NCBI RefSeq assembly: GCF_003130405.1
Contig: NZ_QEAS01000007.1
Span: 157,536-221,535 of the forward strand
DNA: 64,000 bases
Origin: Pararcticibacter amylolyticus
GTDB lineage: Bacteria > Bacteroidota > Bacteroidia > Sphingobacteriales > Sphingobacteriaceae
Reading direction: 5' to 3'
Part shown: piece by piece, positions 8,226 through 17,126 of the stretch
How positions within the stretch are numbered: the first letter of the stretch is position 1
How the letters are laid out: every line of letters begins with the position of its first letter
Made by a program: the position numbers and the translations under genes
The notes under the pieces: model-generated
The model's input: the letters and a program-made list of their open reading frames with translations, nothing else
Told to the model about the DNA's origin: nothing
Databases searched by the model: none

Positions 8226-8765
8226 TTAAAGGGTCAACGAAATTTGCGCTTCCACCTCGGCCAGTTTGCCCTCACAAAGCGCCTTAATGTTGGTCGCTAC
8301 CTCGTTAATAATAAAAGGATTCTTGGTGCTGAACGTATTCCCGTTATCATCTGTAATTTTCAATTCGCAACGCTGAAAATGGTTCAGGTTGGTTTCCTCG
8401 GCGTCGTCTAACTGCTTCACCTCAAAAGCGTCCAAATCCTCAATAGTGGATAGCAGTTTTTCACGTTGGTTGGATAATCTGCTTAAATCTTTGATTTTCT
8501 TTAAGGTCTGTTCCAAATTCAAAGCGGGCTTTTCCTGCTCCAACTGAAATTTGATTTCTTTTTTTGTTGGCTCTGCCTTTGGTGCCTCTCCTGTGGGAGT
8601 TTCCGCCTGTGGTTTTACCTCTTCGAGTTTAGCCTGTTCCTGCGGCTTTGCTTCTTCTGCTTTCGATACAGCGTTTACAGGGTTTCCCGCCACGAATTTT
8701 GGGGTTTTGTCAGCTTTAACGGTGTTTACATTTGCTTGTCCGTTGTTTTTTGCTTTTGTTTCCAT
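8226..8765 (-). CDS. Hypothetical Lys/Glu/Pro-rich coiled-coil protein
   Basis: The ATG at 8765 (METKAKNNGQANVNTV) fits better than a longer frame that runs into G+C-rich leader sequence. About 179 residues: a low-complexity K/E/P/A-rich N-terminal 75, then a predicted coiled coil (LEQTLKKIKDLSRLSNQREKL…) and a short C-terminal domain. It is probably first of the DUF6908 operon. Function unknown. Confidence 0.6.
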   Translation of the reverse strand: METKAKNNGQANVNTVKADKTPKFVAGNPVNAVSKAEEAKPQEQAKLEEVKPQAETPTGEAPKAEPTKKEIKFQLEQEKPALNLEQTLKKIKDLSRLSNQREKLLSTIEDLDAFEVKQLDDAEETNLNHFQRCELKITDDNGNTFSTKNPFIINEVATNIKALCEGKLAEVEAQISLTL

Positions 8766-9378
8766 TTTGTTAGAAATTAAGAGTTTGAACCGGCGTACTA
8801 CCTTTCCGCCGGAGCCTTTCCTGGCTTTTTGATAGTCACCCTCACCTGATTGGGCGGGGATTGCGGACAAGGCTTTGCCGAAAAAAATACTACCCGAAGG
8901 GTGGAGATTTTTTTCGAGCAAACCCGTAGGGCTTGGCCTTGACCGTAAGACCCGGCCATCAGAAATTTGTGCTCAAAAAGCTTGGAAACCACTCTTTATA
9001 CATCTTGGAAAAATCATCATGAAGGTCAAGAAGCAGCGCTGCGCATGCAGGGCTGCACCGGCAGGTTAAAACAGCGGCTGAAGGCTGTGCAGCGGAGCGA
9101 ACAGACAAAGCGGCTGTCCTGCCTCGCATGATCAGCCACTTTAGCTTAAACAGTAAAATACTTACATTTGCAGGGTGTCATCCGCCTAAACAGCGGTAGA
9201 CAGAAAAGATTTATTGAAAATATTGCGTTACGCAATCCTCGCTAAAGAAAACTGGTAATTTTTAAATGCACGAGGAAAACAGCGTAGCCCATGCCAATGG
9301 CGTGTGGCTGGCTTGTTTCGTGCATGGGTATACCAGTACCTCTTTAGCGGACAAGTTTTGCCCGCGCCATTGGTATTT
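8766..9378. promoter_or_regulatory. 613-bp divergent intergenic region without a supported gene
   Basis: Lies between the leftward DUF6908 operon and the rightward 9379 gene. The part around 8880-9140 is unusually G+C-rich and contains repeated GCGGCTG words. A perfect 15-bp dyad ATTGCGT-T-ACGCAAT lies at 9222-9236. Short ORFs here overlap on both strands and show no conserved features. It may hold promoters, a structured RNA or a replication-related site; I cannot decide which. Confidence 0.4.
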
Positions 9379-9744
9379 ATGATGAAAATAAAGGATTTAG
9401 TTACCCCTGGCAATGAAATGTTAGTTGCCGGATCGACCGCACTTCAAGCGGACAGGACGATTTTTCAGGCACTCGACCAATTTCTGAAATTAAAGTTAAG
9501 CGGCTCCCTGCCTGTTTATCAGCAAGGGAAATATATCGGCAATTTGGCCTTGATAGACATCACAAACCATCTGCTTGGTGAACATAAGATCGAAAAAGAT
9601 AAAAGGTACAGATTTACACGTGGCCTGATGATCAATGTTATCAGATTAAGGAATTTGGCCAAACAAATTCCCGCAGCAGAGCATCGGTTAAAATTCGTTG
9701 CTGAATGTGACAGTATAATTATGGGTATAAAGGATTATATTTAA
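9379..9744 (+). CDS. Small CBS-like domain protein
   Basis: About 121 residues from ATG 9379 (MMKIKDLVTPGNEML). The stretch ADRTIFQALDQFLKLKLSGSLPVY…GKYIGNLALIDITNHLLGE resembles one CBS motif (beta-alpha-beta-beta-alpha, often adenosyl-ligand sensing), followed by a helical tail. It precedes the DUF2971 gene on the same strand with a 70-bp gap. The longer frame beginning at 9304 would start in leader sequence. The CBS assignment is tentative. Confidence 0.5.
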   Translation: MMKIKDLVTPGNEMLVAGSTALQADRTIFQALDQFLKLKLSGSLPVYQQGKYIGNLALIDITNHLLGEHKIEKDKRYRFTRGLMINVIRLRNLAKQIPAAEHRLKFVAECDSIIMGIKDYI

Positions 9745-9814
9745 AAGTCTGTTGCCAAGGTTTAATAGTATTTGAAAGATTCTGCATCAGAACTAACAGC
9801 GAAGCTTTTTCCGA

Positions 9815-10843
9815 ATGAAGTTATATAAATATGTCACCAGTGCGCGGATCGATATCCTGCAAAATCAGAAAATAAGATTTAGCCAGCCCTATGCACTCAA
9901 TGATCCATTTGAAACTCAACCTTATTACAGTGATCATCAGGAAATCCATCCATTAAAAAAACTTGCCGAGTTTGCCAGCATCGTAAAAGAAGTTCAGGAT
10001 ACCGGCGTTATACCGGAAGAAAAAGTAGCCCGATGGGAAGAGGATCGGAAAAAACCGCAAAAAAACATCTTAAGCTGGTACGTGAATACCAATTTCGTGT
10101 CCTTATCACTGACAGAAGATCACGAAAACCTGTTGATGTGGGCACATTATACAGGTAACCACAGCGGATTTGTCCTCGAACTTGACAGCACACACGCTTT
10201 TTTTACGGATACTACTCGCTACCTCTATCAGGTTCCTTACGGAAATAGACGTCCGGCAGTAACGCTCCGGGAGTTTGAAAAATTAATCGTTCGGCAAGCC
10301 AACTTGCTCAAAAATGGCACGCCTGAAGCAAACGAAATGCAAAAAATAGTGCAGTTATTTCAAAAAAGTCACGATTGGGCCTATGAAAGAGAATGGCGGC
10401 TACTGGCGGTTCCTGAAAATGCGCTCAATTTTAAGAAAGAAGACCAGCAATATACCATCCATATCGGACAGGATAGAGCGTTTGATGAGGAATTTGAAAG
10501 CAGTTATGTAGCCCTTTTCCAGTTACCTGCTGATTGTATAACCGCGATTTATTGTGGAGCAAGGATCACCAAAAGTGCGCTGCGCAAACTTTATCTGCTT
10601 ATTGAAAACAATGAATGCTATCATCATATAGATCTTTTCATAGGCGTAGTGGATCATCAGTATTACAAATTGAATTTCCGAAAGGTTGAAGCGGCCGATA
10701 TTTTAGTGGTGGGTGAATTACAATACCATATGGCAGTAGTCTCCGGTAAGCGAAAGCGGCATGTCCCAAAATGGTATAAATTTTCCATGCTTGACCACTT
10801 AGAAAAGGAAAGGCTAAATGCGGTGATCCAACATAAGGTATGA
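9815..10843 (+). CDS. DUF2971 domain protein
   Basis: 342 residues with the DUF2971 hallmarks: LYKYVTSARIDILQNQKIRFSQPYALNDPFE near the start, FVSLSLTEDHENLLMWAHYTGNHSGFVLE in the middle, and YEREWRLLA near residue 190. The family is widespread and frequent in accessory/defence regions; its biochemical activity is not established. It is one of the few rightward genes in this part of the ICE. Confidence 0.75.
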   Translation: MKLYKYVTSARIDILQNQKIRFSQPYALNDPFETQPYYSDHQEIHPLKKLAEFASIVKEVQDTGVIPEEKVARWEEDRKKPQKNILSWYVNTNFVSLSLTEDHENLLMWAHYTGNHSGFVLELDSTHAFFTDTTRYLYQVPYGNRRPAVTLREFEKLIVRQANLLKNGTPEANEMQKIVQLFQKSHDWAYEREWRLLAVPENALNFKKEDQQYTIHIGQDRAFDEEFESSYVALFQLPADCITAIYCGARITKSALRKLYLLIENNECYHHIDLFIGVVDHQYYKLNFRKVEAADILVVGELQYHMAVVSGKRKRHVPKWYKFSMLDHLEKERLNAVIQHKV

Positions 10844-10860
10844 GGCTTTGGATAGAAGAG

Positions 10861-12003
10861 CTAATCTTTGATTTCGATAAAATCGGTTATTTCACCGGCT
10901 TCAACGCGTTCTTCCGAAACATCGTCTATCGTAATCTCTTTGTAGGTAGACTTGATTTCCGGGCTGATTCGGATCTTTAAGGAGCCCTCCGTCTTGTAAC
11001 GTTTAGAAATCAGCTTCCAGTTTAAAAGTACTTCGCTATCGGTTGCTGCAGGCTTAATATAAATGTCAGCAGATGTAAACGCATCATCACCCACCAGTAT
11101 GTTATTCCTGGGGATCAGCTCGCCAGATAGTGTTTTCGCATCAACGTAAGTAGTTGGCCGTACGACATGGGCAACCGCTATGAGGGCCGGAAAGTCATCT
11201 TTAACATTTGTTTTTGCAATATCCTGAATATCCCCTTGCAGCCAGAATGATAGTTTGTAATCTTCCAGCGCTTCGCTGCCTGTATTGGTAATGACCAGGT
11301 TAAATTTGGCGTAACTAAAATTAACTGTAGCCCTGACTATTCGTGCTGACATACCGGCATTAAACATCCTGTTCCATGAAGCATTTGCGTTCATGGCCGC
11401 TGAAAGTCCCATTAGCCCCTTCTCCAGTCCGGCAGTAAAATCTTTCCTGTAAACTGTTTTGTGTTGTTTAAACTTAGGTTTCAGGATTATTTCATTTTCC
11501 CCGTTTTCAAACGTTACTTCAACACTGGTGGTATTTCGGAAATTCTGGCTTTCCATGTAATAATTAAAGGTCTGCCTGTTTTCTTCGATCAGGTCAGCAA
11601 TATCTTCCCATGAAAACAAATGGACTTCAAAAATGCCGCTTTCTATGTTTTCCAGGTTTTTAAGGCGAACAAATTCTTCTATACCGGCATCTTTATTGGC
11701 CGTGGTTGCAAAATACAGTTTCTTCAACGGCGGTTTGAAATTCTTTGCTTTTTCGATCTCGTTGATCACTTCCTGTTCCGTAAACTGTTTGTTTGCATAT
11801 TCGTCTTTCCCTTTGCATTGGATGCCGAAATATTGCGTTTCTCCCGACGGTATTCCAAAAACATCCACACCATTTTGTGCCTAGCCGGTGCGTCCGTTTT
11901 TCTTGATCTCCTTACATTCCCATATCTCACCCCATAGTTTTTTACATAGGGTTTCAAAATCCTGCCAGTTCAGCGGCTTACGTAAAGATTTAGGTGCTTG
12001 CAT
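10861..12003 (-). pseudogene. Mrr-like PD-(D/E)xK nuclease gene interrupted by a TAG stop
   Basis: The full frame starts at ATG 12003 (MQAPKSLRKPLNWQDFETLC) and would encode 380 residues, but codon 41 (11881-11883) is TAG in the context GRTG*AQNGVDVFG; a CAG (Gln) is the obvious ancestor. The nuclease motif lies after the stop: D47 in VDVFG and Q62-x-K64 in IQCKGK. The remainder is a beta-rich domain. A GTG at 11868 could restart a shortened 335-residue product lacking the first helix and its conserved Glu. I read this as a broken restriction-type nuclease; a sequencing error or readthrough is possible. Confidence 0.75.
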
Positions 12004-12095
12004 AAGGATTGAATTACTTACCGATAAAATCAGGCTGTGTCAATTTAGCTTTTGGTAAACTTACAAATCTTCATCAGCAAAAAACGTTCAAACAA

Positions 12096-12845
12096 TCATT
12101 TGTTTTTTGTCAGAGATTTGAGGTTATCAAAAAAGGGGACAGTTATAAAAAGGTAGATCAGTTTGAGGTACTGATCAATGTTTGCCAAATGCGCGTTTAT
12201 GATAGCAGTAAATTTTTCTACGAGGTCCTTTTGTATATCGCTTATGGCGAACTCATACCGATATTGTTCCAGTCTGTTTTTATGTTTTATGTCAATGGTG
12301 TAAAATGAGTTGACCAACGCGAGGTCTGGCATAGTGATAAACCCGTTATGGGCTACATGGTTGCGGTAGGGTTTTAGTTCATCTAAATTTTGTTTGACCT
12401 GCGACCAGATGCCTTGAAAGTGCGGATGATCTTTTGCGAGCAGTTTCAGTACGTTGGCTTCTAAGTTCAGGCCTTTTTTTATTTTAAGCATCATCACCTC
12501 ATTGATTAGCAATAGAAAAAGATCCGTCATCTTTCCCATACGTAAAAAGAAATTTTCATAGTTATATCTGATCATTTGACCAGCATTTACAGTACGGTCA
12601 AGCCTAGATAATCCAGGATTGTGTGCACTGATCAATTGCTCCGTCAGCGCAATATCTTCGATATTTTGTTGAATATCCCAAATGCGGCTCTGAACCCGCC
12701 ATAGATACTCACCGGAAGGTGTCTTGCGTATCTTAGCCTGTTCTTCGTCGGGTTTAACAGCAAAGACTTTAACAAACAACTCATTGAGTCCCTTAATGAA
12801 TTGCATGTCTTCCGATTTCATGCTGTTTAATTCTGCGTTGGTCAT
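12096..12845 (-). CDS. HEPN-like helical protein
   Basis: 249 residues, almost entirely helical. Near residues 160-165 YRNHVAHNGF gives the R-x4-H signature of HEPN domains, in a setting (QNLDELKPYRNHVAH) resembling the Cthe_2314-type HEPN group. It lies 22 bp after the 12867 gene, so the two are probably one operon, and 92 bp before the broken nuclease gene. Likely RNA-targeting or RNA-binding, by family only. Confidence 0.55.
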   Translation of the reverse strand: MTNAELNSMKSEDMQFIKGLNELFVKVFAVKPDEEQAKIRKTPSGEYLWRVQSRIWDIQQNIEDIALTEQLISAHNPGLSRLDRTVNAGQMIRYNYENFFLRMGKMTDLFLLLINEVMMLKIKKGLNLEANVLKLLAKDHPHFQGIWSQVKQNLDELKPYRNHVAHNGFITMPDLALVNSFYTIDIKHKNRLEQYRYEFAISDIQKDLVEKFTAIINAHLANIDQYLKLIYLFITVPFFDNLKSLTKNK

Positions 12846-12866
12846 CGTTTTTGAGGTTAGTAGAGG

Positions 12867-13670
12867 TTAAGACAACTGCATTTTTGAGTGGTCTTTGATC
12901 GCCTTGGTAATATCCGGCCTGTATCTTTCAATTACCGCATCGAATATGCGCTGGACAAAGGGTGCCACCTGGTACTGTAGCTCTTCGTCAGGTTTCTCCC
13001 CACATTCCAGACAATCCATATAATCAGAGGACATCATATAATGGTCATTCATATAAAACAGGTAGCCAAGGTGAAGAATAAAAATCTCCCGGAGATCATT
13101 CCTAAACCTTTCCAATATCTTCAAACGTTCATTGATGTAAACCCTATTGTCATTGAGCAACAGGGTGTTGTAATACAAATAGTGGGTATGATCGTTGCAC
13201 CGTTGCCTGATGGCTTCAAATCCGCTATTTTTAAAGCCCCCGTTTTGGTAAAGCAGCTGAGTGATCGCTTTAACTTTACCAGAGGCAAGAATATATTCGG
13301 ACATGGTACCAAAACCCGGAATAGATTCTGTGCCCCGGCGCCATTTTTCAATCTTTTCAACGACAAAGTTATCAATAGAAAAATGATCTTCCAGGTAAAG
13401 ATTAGAATATATATTGATGATCGAGGAATCATAATATTTACGAAGCAGGGCATACCCGTCATTGATGCGCCCCCGTTTCAGGACATCAAAAATCGATTCC
13501 AGCGTCCCCTGAATAGAGCTAAAAATATAGGTATCCATATTCAAAAGGCTGCTTACTCCCTGGGTAACCCAGTGCATAGTCGAGAAGGACAGGCTGTCGT
13601 AGAACTTGGCATTCATGGTAAGCTCGTCAAAAATCGCGTGCTCCTGATACTCTTTTGAATTAACCTGCAT
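12867..13670 (-). CDS. Hypothetical helical protein, possible third HEPN
   Basis: 267 residues, helical, starting MQVNSKEYQEHAIFDELTMNAKFYDSLS. Near 155-161 RCNDHTHYLYY could be an R-x5-H HEPN motif, but the surrounding pattern is weaker than in its neighbours. It has a clear -7 box upstream (TACTTTTG, 13695-13702). No named family. Confidence 0.5.
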   Translation of the reverse strand: MQVNSKEYQEHAIFDELTMNAKFYDSLSFSTMHWVTQGVSSLLNMDTYIFSSIQGTLESIFDVLKRGRINDGYALLRKYYDSSIINIYSNLYLEDHFSIDNFVVEKIEKWRRGTESIPGFGTMSEYILASGKVKAITQLLYQNGGFKNSGFEAIRQRCNDHTHYLYYNTLLLNDNRVYINERLKILERFRNDLREIFILHLGYLFYMNDHYMMSSDYMDCLECGEKPDEELQYQVAPFVQRIFDAVIERYRPDITKAIKDHSKMQLS

Positions 13671-13694
13671 GGTAATCTGTTTTTAATATAAAGC

Positions 13695-13786
13695 CAAAAG
13701 TATTTTCAATGTACGCAGTCTATCTGCGCGGTGATAATATTGTTAAAATAAATTTGTCAATACCTTTGAGGGCCAACGTACATTGA
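13695..13786 (-). promoter_or_regulatory. Promoter flanked by a 10-bp inverted repeat
   Basis: The -7 box TACTTTTG (minus strand, 13695-13702) lies about 25 bp before the 12867 gene. Perfect inverted arms TCAATGTACG (13706-13715) and CGTACATTGA (13777-13786) are 61 bp apart, the inner one touching the -35/-7 region. This looks like paired operator half-sites or a looping arrangement. Confidence 0.45.
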
Positions 13787-13789
13787 TAA

Positions 13790-14677
13790 CTAAACGAACC
13801 TGTTAACGATCAGTGGCTGAAATATTTCGTCCGTATTCTCTTCCAGTTGATTGCCGATAATACAATCTATATTGACAACAAACGCATTATTGGCAAAAGA
13901 AAAACATTTCCGCGGGCCATTCACATCCCTTTTGCTCAAATCATTGAAAGCAGATTCGGGAATGCGGCCTTTAAGCTGCTGGAAAGCAAGTGCATCAAAA
14001 TCGAAAGTGACGACGTAACGCTGCCCGTCAATATTTACTGCTCCGGAAATACTGTACATATCCGGGTCTAATTGCCCGATATTCGTGATCGGCACGGCGG
14101 GAAAGAACATGCTCTCAAAATGGTCAAAGCCCAAGCGTTTTAAATGTAATCCTAAATCTTTAGCCAGCTTATGCTGGTCATTATTGAAAATAGCATCAGG
14201 TTTTAAAAAACGTTGAAGGTCGCCCCAGTAAAGCGATATCGCTTCGAGCGAAAATTGCAGTACCGGATCGTTTTTACTGATATTATAAAGAACGAACTCA
14301 TTTCCATTGCAAAGCGCAAAATAATTTACCCGCACTTCGCTATGGATAGCATAAGAATAGGCTTGTTCAACATGCTTTGACTTGACCAGCATTTCACCGG
14401 GAGCTTTCGCGTCCATGATCCAGGCCGGCCGGTCATTAACCTCAAAAAGGTAGTCAGGAATGATATTGATAGGATGACGCTTGGAGCCTATGGATACGAA
14501 AGGGTGCAACAGCTGGCGACTCCTAATGATCTGGTATGGCTTGCTGGCACTATACCCCAATCCTTTGATTATCGGAACCACCAGTTCCTCGCGTACAGCA
14601 TCCTCTTTAAATTCGGGGTTTTTTAAATGTGAAAAGTCAAATCCCTCAAGGATATTAAAGATAGGCTGTGTTTTCAT
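13790..14677 (-). CDS. HsdR-N-like nuclease-domain protein
   Basis: 295 residues. The N-terminal two-thirds matches the HSDR_N (type I restriction endonuclease N-terminal) pattern: REELVVPIIKGLGY near 30, PDYLF near 77, DAKAPGE near 89, then HVEQAYSYAIHSEVRVNYFALCNG. PD…DxK are the expected catalytic residues of the PD-(D/E)xK fold. There is no helicase part, so it is a stand-alone nuclease module. It is in the same orientation as the two HEPN-like genes 120 bp downstream. Confidence 0.7.
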   Translation of the reverse strand: MKTQPIFNILEGFDFSHLKNPEFKEDAVREELVVPIIKGLGYSASKPYQIIRSRQLLHPFVSIGSKRHPINIIPDYLFEVNDRPAWIMDAKAPGEMLVKSKHVEQAYSYAIHSEVRVNYFALCNGNEFVLYNISKNDPVLQFSLEAISLYWGDLQRFLKPDAIFNNDQHKLAKDLGLHLKRLGFDHFESMFFPAVPITNIGQLDPDMYSISGAVNIDGQRYVVTFDFDALAFQQLKGRIPESAFNDLSKRDVNGPRKCFSFANNAFVVNIDCIIGNQLEENTDEIFQPLIVNRFV

Positions 14678-14752
14678 CTATAAGTGTCGGTTTCAGGCTG
14701 CCATTAATAAAAATTACTCTAAGTTAAAATAAAACCTGAAGGGCCACAATTA

Positions 14753-14781
14753 TAAAGCCCGCCGGAAACCGGCAGGCTTTA
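14753..14781 (-). terminator. Terminator of the tra operon
   Basis: TAAAGCC-C-GCCGG and CCGGC-A-GGCTTTA pair around an AAA loop with one internal mismatch, 20 bp past the stop of the H1-like gene. It marks the end of the leftward transfer transcript and the start of the defence region. Confidence 0.75.
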
Positions 14782-14801
14782 TCCCAAAGCAGTTTACCCT
14801 G

Positions 14802-14984
14802 TTATTTACTTTCCTTGTTCTTCAGTTCGGTTACTTCATTACGGCCTGCTGAGGCGAGGTTCTTTATCTCCATGTACGCCTTGCGTAAACGGGTGCCAGC
14901 TGCTTTGTTGTTTTTCTCGTAAAATGCTGCTGCATCTTTTTCTGTGGCAGCTAACAGTTCTTTTAATTTTTCAAATGAGTTCAT
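14802..14984 (-). CDS. Histone H1-like small protein
   Basis: 60 residues, MNSFEKLKELLAATEKDAAAF…NNKAAGTRLRKAYMEIKNLA, strongly like the short Bacteroidetes histone H1/Hc1-like DNA-binding proteins (two basic helices with the KAAGTRLRKAYMEIK core). It may compact ICE DNA or silence its genes. It is the last gene of the transfer transcript, 52 bp after the 15037 gene and just before the terminator. Confidence 0.75.
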   Translation of the reverse strand: MNSFEKLKELLAATEKDAAAFYEKNNKAAGTRLRKAYMEIKNLASAGRNEVTELKNKESK

Positions 14985-15036
14985 AAGTTTTAAAATTTGA
15001 AGTTTGAATATATGGGTTAATTAACTCGATAACAAA

Positions 15037-16029
15037 TCAGATCGACATTCCCTGTTCCTGCCTTTGGTTAAGCTTTTTCTCGAAGATGTTCTGCTGGCCT
15101 TTTGCCATATCCTGCGAAGGCTCTTTCAGGAATTGTTCACGTTTTTCGATCTTGCCGTTCAATTGAAAGAAGTTGATGTTGTTGAAACGGGGCATCGCTT
15201 CGACACGAAGTTTTAGCTCTTGACCGTCCTGTCCAACTACGGTTACCACAGGTTTATTGCCGTCTTTGAGCGAATCGATCACCTGGGCTTCTTTTTTGGG
15301 ATCAGCCAGCTCCTTGATGCCATACTTGTTCAGTTCCTTTGCGACATCAAAGCCGTAGCCCTCGCTATACTGTTTAACCTTATAATTGCCGTATTTGTCC
15401 TTGGGCTCATCAAACTGGTGAACGTTCCAGGCTTTATAGCTTTCTCCGGCGCGACTGACCAGATCGTCCCGATAGGCGGCGCGGCCTTGCAGCATATTGG
15501 CTGCTTGTACTACGTTGAAGCCCCGACCTCTATCCACGAATTGCGAATTGGCGATCACCGGACTATAATAAGCGGTACGGAAATCTTTGTTGACATAATC
15601 GACCTTGCCTTTTTCAATTGTGGCGAGCGTCATTTTATCGGCCACACTTTTGCCCACTGCCAGTTCACTGGTCTGTTTCTGCGATTTGAAATAATCCATC
15701 GCCTGTAAGGCACTGTCAAATTTCCTTGTGAGGTGCTTGCCCTTTTCTTCCGGGTTAGGACTGATCACAAAATACTGTTTGCCTTCTTCCAATGGTTTGG
15801 CTTTTGACAAGGCCAGGTCGTACCTGTTCAGGAAATAATAATCGCTCGAACCTGATTGTTTAAAATTTAAGGTAACGTCCAGCTGGCCGTTATCGGCCGG
15901 AACCTGTGTGTGAAGCTGGAAACCAGGCTTGCCTTTCTCCATTTCCTTTTGCATCTGTTCGATGAGCTTCTCATCGAATTTCAAGGCACGCATTTCGCCC
16001 TGTAGATTCTCCAAATTGTTTTTGTTCAT
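15037..16029 (-). CDS. Conserved ICE protein (DUF3945/4099-like), unknown function
   Basis: 330 residues, soluble, with no signal peptide. The repeated pattern of short beta-helix units and Gln/Lys-rich ends (AKGQQNIFEKKLNQRQEQG) resembles the DUF3945-type proteins common on Bacteroidetes ICEs; the match is from memory and not firm. It follows traM by 10 bp, where traN would normally be, but shows none of the secreted VirB9-like features expected of TraN. Confidence 0.5.
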   Translation of the reverse strand: MNKNNLENLQGEMRALKFDEKLIEQMQKEMEKGKPGFQLHTQVPADNGQLDVTLNFKQSGSSDYYFLNRYDLALSKAKPLEEGKQYFVISPNPEEKGKHLTRKFDSALQAMDYFKSQKQTSELAVGKSVADKMTLATIEKGKVDYVNKDFRTAYYSPVIANSQFVDRGRGFNVVQAANMLQGRAAYRDDLVSRAGESYKAWNVHQFDEPKDKYGNYKVKQYSEGYGFDVAKELNKYGIKELADPKKEAQVIDSLKDGNKPVVTVVGQDGQELKLRVEAMPRFNNINFFQLNGKIEKREQFLKEPSQDMAKGQQNIFEKKLNQRQEQGMSI

Positions 16030-16039
16030 CTGATAAGTA

Positions 16040-17098
16040 TTAATGAATAGTCTGTTTTTTCGTATTGTCGCGCAACAGCAACGGATAGCCTGATTTGAGC
16101 GGCTGCTTGATGCGTTTTAACTTTTTGGTCAGAAGCGACCGTGCTGCATCAATACCCGCCCCGGCAATTTGGGTGGTCAGGTCAAAGCCCGTGATGCCGA
16201 TGCTTCCGGCAGCATCAACCACGCCACCGTTTACTGCATCGGCCAATACCGCTTCGGGCGCATTGATCCCGCTCATGGCATCGCGCATATCAAATACGGT
16301 CAGGTTGACCGGTACGATGGAGTTACCCAAACGGATATTCTTGATCTCCAGGTTCAATCGCTGGTTACTGAATGCAGCCAAACCAAAAATCAAATGCCCT
16401 TTAGGGATGACCTGCCCACCCACGATCAGGCAATCCAACAATTTGAGTTTGACCACAGCGCCCTGAACAGCTTTCTGATCGCCCTCGATCACTGCGGGTA
16501 TCGCTCTAAACTGACTGTCCGGTGCAGCGGCTGGCATCGCGTTCTTGTACTTCAATTTAGCCAGCTCTGGATTTTGGATTTCCTGAATGCTTTGCAGCAT
16601 GGCCGACAACTGCTTCATTTCCGCATCTTCGCCTGAACCCGATTGCATACTTTTCATCAGCATTTCCAGCTTGGCCACATCTTTTTCTAGGGCTGAATCA
16701 CTGGCATTGTTTTTACTGGTCACAACTCCCGTAGCCCTCGGCTCATCAGGCTTGGCCATTTCTTTGTTCAGTGCCGCCAACTTATCAGCAATTGCCTTGG
16801 CCTGCGGGTCTTCCGGCAGTCCGTTAAAACCCAATCGCCCGGCTACCGCCTCAATTTCTGAGGCTGAAGTATCGTTGCCGGACTTTTTCAGCTGGTCGTA
16901 GACCGACATCTTATCGGTGAGCGTATCACGGTTAAACTGGGCATCCGGCAGGGTCATATTGATACCTGCCTGTTTGGGCTGATCGGCAGCCGCCGATTTT
17001 TTGCCACCACCCAGGGCATAAAATGCAATGGCCAGCAGTGGAATGATCAGTAAGGGCAGGAACAATAGCATCCTGCGCGTTTCGATTCTTTGTTTCAT
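16040..17098 (-). CDS. traM: Conjugative transposon protein TraM (VirB10-like)
   Basis: 352 residues. It has an N-terminal transmembrane helix (about residues 9-30, MLLFLPLLIIPLLAIAFYAL), a long Ala/Lys-rich periplasmic linker, and a C-terminal beta domain with LDCLIVGGQVIPKGHLIFGLA and IRLGNSIVPVNLTVFDMRDAMSGI, which is the TraM signature. It spans inner to outer membrane in the mating-pore complex. It belongs to the leftward tra operon, between the TraL-like gene and the 15037 gene. Confidence 0.88.
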   Translation of the reverse strand: MKQRIETRRMLLFLPLLIIPLLAIAFYALGGGKKSAAADQPKQAGINMTLPDAQFNRDTLTDKMSVYDQLKKSGNDTSASEIEAVAGRLGFNGLPEDPQAKAIADKLAALNKEMAKPDEPRATGVVTSKNNASDSALEKDVAKLEMLMKSMQSGSGEDAEMKQLSAMLQSIQEIQNPELAKLKYKNAMPAAAPDSQFRAIPAVIEGDQKAVQGAVVKLKLLDCLIVGGQVIPKGHLIFGLAAFSNQRLNLEIKNIRLGNSIVPVNLTVFDMRDAMSGINAPEAVLADAVNGGVVDAAGSIGITGFDLTTQIAGAGIDAARSLLTKKLKRIKQPLKSGYPLLLRDNTKKQTIH

Positions 17099-17126
17099 TT
17101 TAAAGTTATTATGGTGAATAAATAGG

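Noticed and set aside
8875-9069. 64-codon rightward ORF in the G+C-rich region
   Set aside because: Overlaps other short frames, no family or start signal; probably an effect of base composition.
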